Assembly: GCA_028276605.1 (NCBI GenBank)
Contig: JAPYWC010000031.1
Span: 1-7,415 of the forward strand
Reading direction: 5' to 3'
From: Desulfurococcales archaeon
Lineage (GTDB): Archaea; Thermoproteota; Thermoprotei_A; Sulfolobales; Ignisphaeraceae
Length of the DNA stretch: 7,415 nucleotides
Shown here: positions 6,496-7,415 of the stretch, in pieces
Layout of the letters: each line of letters begins with the position of its first letter
Numbering within the stretch: the first letter of the stretch is position 1
The notes under the pieces: generated by a model
What the model saw: only the letters and a program-made list of their open reading frames with translations
Database searches by the model: none
Told to the model about the DNA's origin: nothing
Position numbers and translations under genes: made by a program

Positions 6496-6501
6496 CACCT
6501 C
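6496..6501 (-). promoter_or_regulatory. Shine-Dalgarno fixing the glmS TTG start
   Basis: The minus strand reads GAGGTG, ending 8 bases before TTG 6487. It immediately overlaps an in-frame TGA (6502-6500), so no upstream start codon can add an N-terminal cysteine. This site decides the start and therefore the finding that the glutaminase nucleophile is missing. Confidence 0.75.
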
Positions 6502-6515
6502 AGCGAAACTTTTCT

Positions 6516-6539
6516 AAGTATAATGCAGATAAAAATTTA
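6516..6539 (-). promoter_or_regulatory. A/T-rich element with candidate TATA boxes before glmS
   Basis: The 66-base gap between the 224-aa gene and glmS contains two minus-strand candidates: AAATTTTTATC (6538-6528), predicting initiation near 6506 and a leader of ~20 bases containing the Shine-Dalgarno, and CATTATACTT (6525-6516), predicting initiation near 6494, which would exclude it. The first fits better. The same T-run could also end transcription of the upstream gene. Confidence 0.4.
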
Positions 6540-6553
6540 TTCAGGGCTTTAAC

Positions 6554-7228
6554 TCACAGCGGTGTTAGATAACCTCCGAAGTACTTCACAAGCCCAAGCT
6601 TTATAGCAAGCCTTATTGCGTTTAATGCTCCTTCCCTATCAAAGCCTCTAGCTTTAACAAGGTGTTTAAGGAATTCTGAAGCCTTAATTGAGCCTCCATA
6701 CAGTTGCACAACTTCACGAAGAATCGAATAAACATCGACAACGCTTTGAGGTATTGAGTAGTCGCGTAAGGAGCACTTCTCAACCTTTACAGCGTAAAGT
6801 TCTGGAGCTTCACCACCAACCCTCCTAGTAATTACATAGACGCCGCCTCCAACATTCCTAACATAGTAAGTTCTACGCTTCCTAACACCCTCTCTACGCT
6901 TTAACGAACCTCTAAAAACTATGTAGATGCGTGTAGTGGCATTAGAATCAAATGCTGTTAGCAGATCCGCTTCGCCAACAGCTATAGCCACATCTACATC
7001 TTGACAGGGAGTTGTAGGGTACTCGATTCCACACAAATGCTTAGTATTGCTCAAGAACTCTTCCGCTCCATAAAGACAGGGTCTGTACCCCTTCTTGGCA
7101 AGCTCACTATAAAGCCAAGCTACAAATACTATGTTGAAGTTACCGTAGGGAGACCTAACTACAATGTCCTTTTCCTTATATGGTTTCACAACTCTCAGAA
7201 ACTGTGCAAGCTTACCTACGTAAACCAA
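6554..7228 (-). CDS. Hypothetical crenarchaeal protein with possible C-terminal winged helix
   Basis: 224 aa, not recognised. The first possible start after an in-frame TAG is TTG 7228; GTG 7189 (residue 14) is an alternative, and neither has a convincing Shine-Dalgarno. Residues ~20-110 read as alpha/beta: KDIVVRSPYGN, a helix FNIVFVAWLYSELAKKGY, then DVDVAIAVGEADLL and TRIYIVFRG. Cysteines are at 51, 66 and 75, with a fourth in VEKCSLR. A basic stretch SLKRREGVRKRRTYYVR follows (about 108-124), then beta-rich VGGGVYVITRRVGG. The last ~50 residues (IKASEFLKHLVKARGFDREGALNAIRLAIKLGLVKYFGGYL region) resemble a winged-helix fold: helix, recognition-type helix, then a short hairpin. This and the basic stretch suggest nucleic-acid contact, an inference only. 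It lies between cren7 (103 bases upstream) and glmS (66 bases downstream) on the same strand. No membrane segment beyond the single buried-looking helix. Confidence 0.7.
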   Translation of the reverse strand: MVYVGKLAQFLRVVKPYKEKDIVVRSPYGNFNIVFVAWLYSELAKKGYRPCLYGAEEFLSNTKHLCGIEYPTTPCQDVDVAIAVGEADLLTAFDSNATTRIYIVFRGSLKRREGVRKRRTYYVRNVGGGVYVITRRVGGEAPELYAVKVEKCSLRDYSIPQSVVDVYSILREVVQLYGGSIKASEFLKHLVKARGFDREGALNAIRLAIKLGLVKYFGGYLTPL

Positions 7229-7277
7229 GGCTTTGAACCCGGCGTCAAGCGACTAAAGAAAACGAAAAGGAACAGAA

Positions 7278-7290
7278 GATAAAAAATAAT
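7278..7290 (-). terminator. T-rich tract, likely transcription terminator of cren7
   Basis: The minus strand reads ATTATTTTTTATC 42 bases after the cren7 stop, followed by further pyrimidine-rich sequence (CTTCTGTTCCTTTTCG). Archaeal RNA polymerase ends at T-runs without needing a hairpin, so this fits a terminator for an abundantly expressed chromatin-protein gene. The same A/T-rich stretch may hold the promoter for the 224-aa gene; I cannot separate the two. Confidence 0.45.
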
Positions 7291-7331
7291 TTTGTTTTTA
7301 TTTCATGTTCAACTGTGGTAATCTATCTTGT

Positions 7332-7415
7332 TTAGCCGCATTCTGGGTAGTCGTCTGGTACTTTTGCTCTGAAGTACTTTCCTGTTGCTGGGTCCTGGAA
7401 TAGCCCTATCTTAAC
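7332..7415 (-). CDS. creN7: Cren7 chromatin protein, C-terminal fragment
   Basis: Minus-strand codons from the right edge to TAA (7334-7332) give 27 residues including KIGLFQDPATGKYF and PDDYP, closely matching the C-terminus of Cren7 from Sulfolobus as I remember it (KIGLF.DP.TGKYFR.K.PDDYP). Cren7 is a ~60-residue SH3-like protein that binds the DNA minor groove without sequence preference, bends and compacts DNA, and is conserved across Crenarchaeota. Only the last beta strands and tail are visible; the DNA-intercalating loop and start lie outside. The tail ends PECG rather than PI, adding one cysteine and one glycine. Identification is firm despite the short fragment, and it is the best taxonomic marker in the window. 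It is the most upstream gene of the right-hand minus-strand run. Confidence 0.92.
   Translation of the reverse strand, partial: VKIGLFQDPATGKYFRAKVPDDYPECG

Noticed and set aside
6485..6505. The possibility that the missing GlmS cysteine is a wrong start or a frameshift.
   Set aside because: An in-frame TGA blocks any upstream start, the Shine-Dalgarno spacing fits TTG 6487, and independent changes elsewhere in the glutaminase domain agree with real loss. A single-base sequencing error at codon 2 remains possible but would not explain those.
1..7415. tRNA, rRNA, CRISPR array, insertion sequence or prophage signals.
   Set aside because: I found no cloverleaf-like sequence, regularly spaced repeats, transposase motifs or terminal inverted repeats by reading either strand; a covariance-model scan was not possible here.

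Overview
The window looks like chromosomal DNA from a hyperthermophilic crenarchaeon (Thermoprotei). The clearest marker is the last 27 residues of a Cren7 chromatin protein at the right edge, a family confined to Crenarchaeota. AGG/AGA arginine and ATA isoleucine codons, TTG and GTG starts, TATA-like boxes close to start codons, and archaeal forms of dUTPase and of an RNA m5C methyltransferase agree with this. I cannot name the genus.

Layout. (1) 1-2168, minus strand: a tight three-gene operon. In transcription order it holds an unrecognised 243-aa protein, a 237-aa RCK/TrkA-N-like protein that lacks the glycine loop, and an MscS-type mechanosensitive channel cut by the left edge. The first two genes overlap by 4 bases and the last two are 6 bases apart. 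(2) 2169-2258: a divergent promoter region. (3) 2259-4130, plus strand: a NusB-domain/NSUN-type RNA cytosine-5 methyltransferase, an 81-base gap carrying a 15-bp tandem duplication, and a small His/Glu-rich coiled-coil protein of unknown function. (4) 4131-4147: a short convergent junction. (5) 4148-7415, minus strand: in transcription order cren7 (partial), an unrecognised 224-aa protein, a glmS homologue, and an archaeal dUTPase of the dCTP-deaminase fold.

How the genes relate. The left operon suggests a membrane channel with a cytosolic RCK-like partner and a third unknown factor. The methyltransferase acts on tRNA or rRNA. The glmS homologue sits at the entry to amino-sugar/UDP-GlcNAc synthesis, and dut keeps dUTP out of DNA. 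glmS and dut are probably co-transcribed, with no obvious shared pathway.

Most notable observation: the glmS homologue has an intact isomerase half, but its glutaminase half has lost the N-terminal nucleophile cysteine (the protein starts M-G-G-I) and several other conserved residues, while the start is fixed by an in-frame stop and a good Shine-Dalgarno. It is probably not a glutamine-dependent synthase. I saw no CRISPR array, mobile element, tRNA or rRNA.
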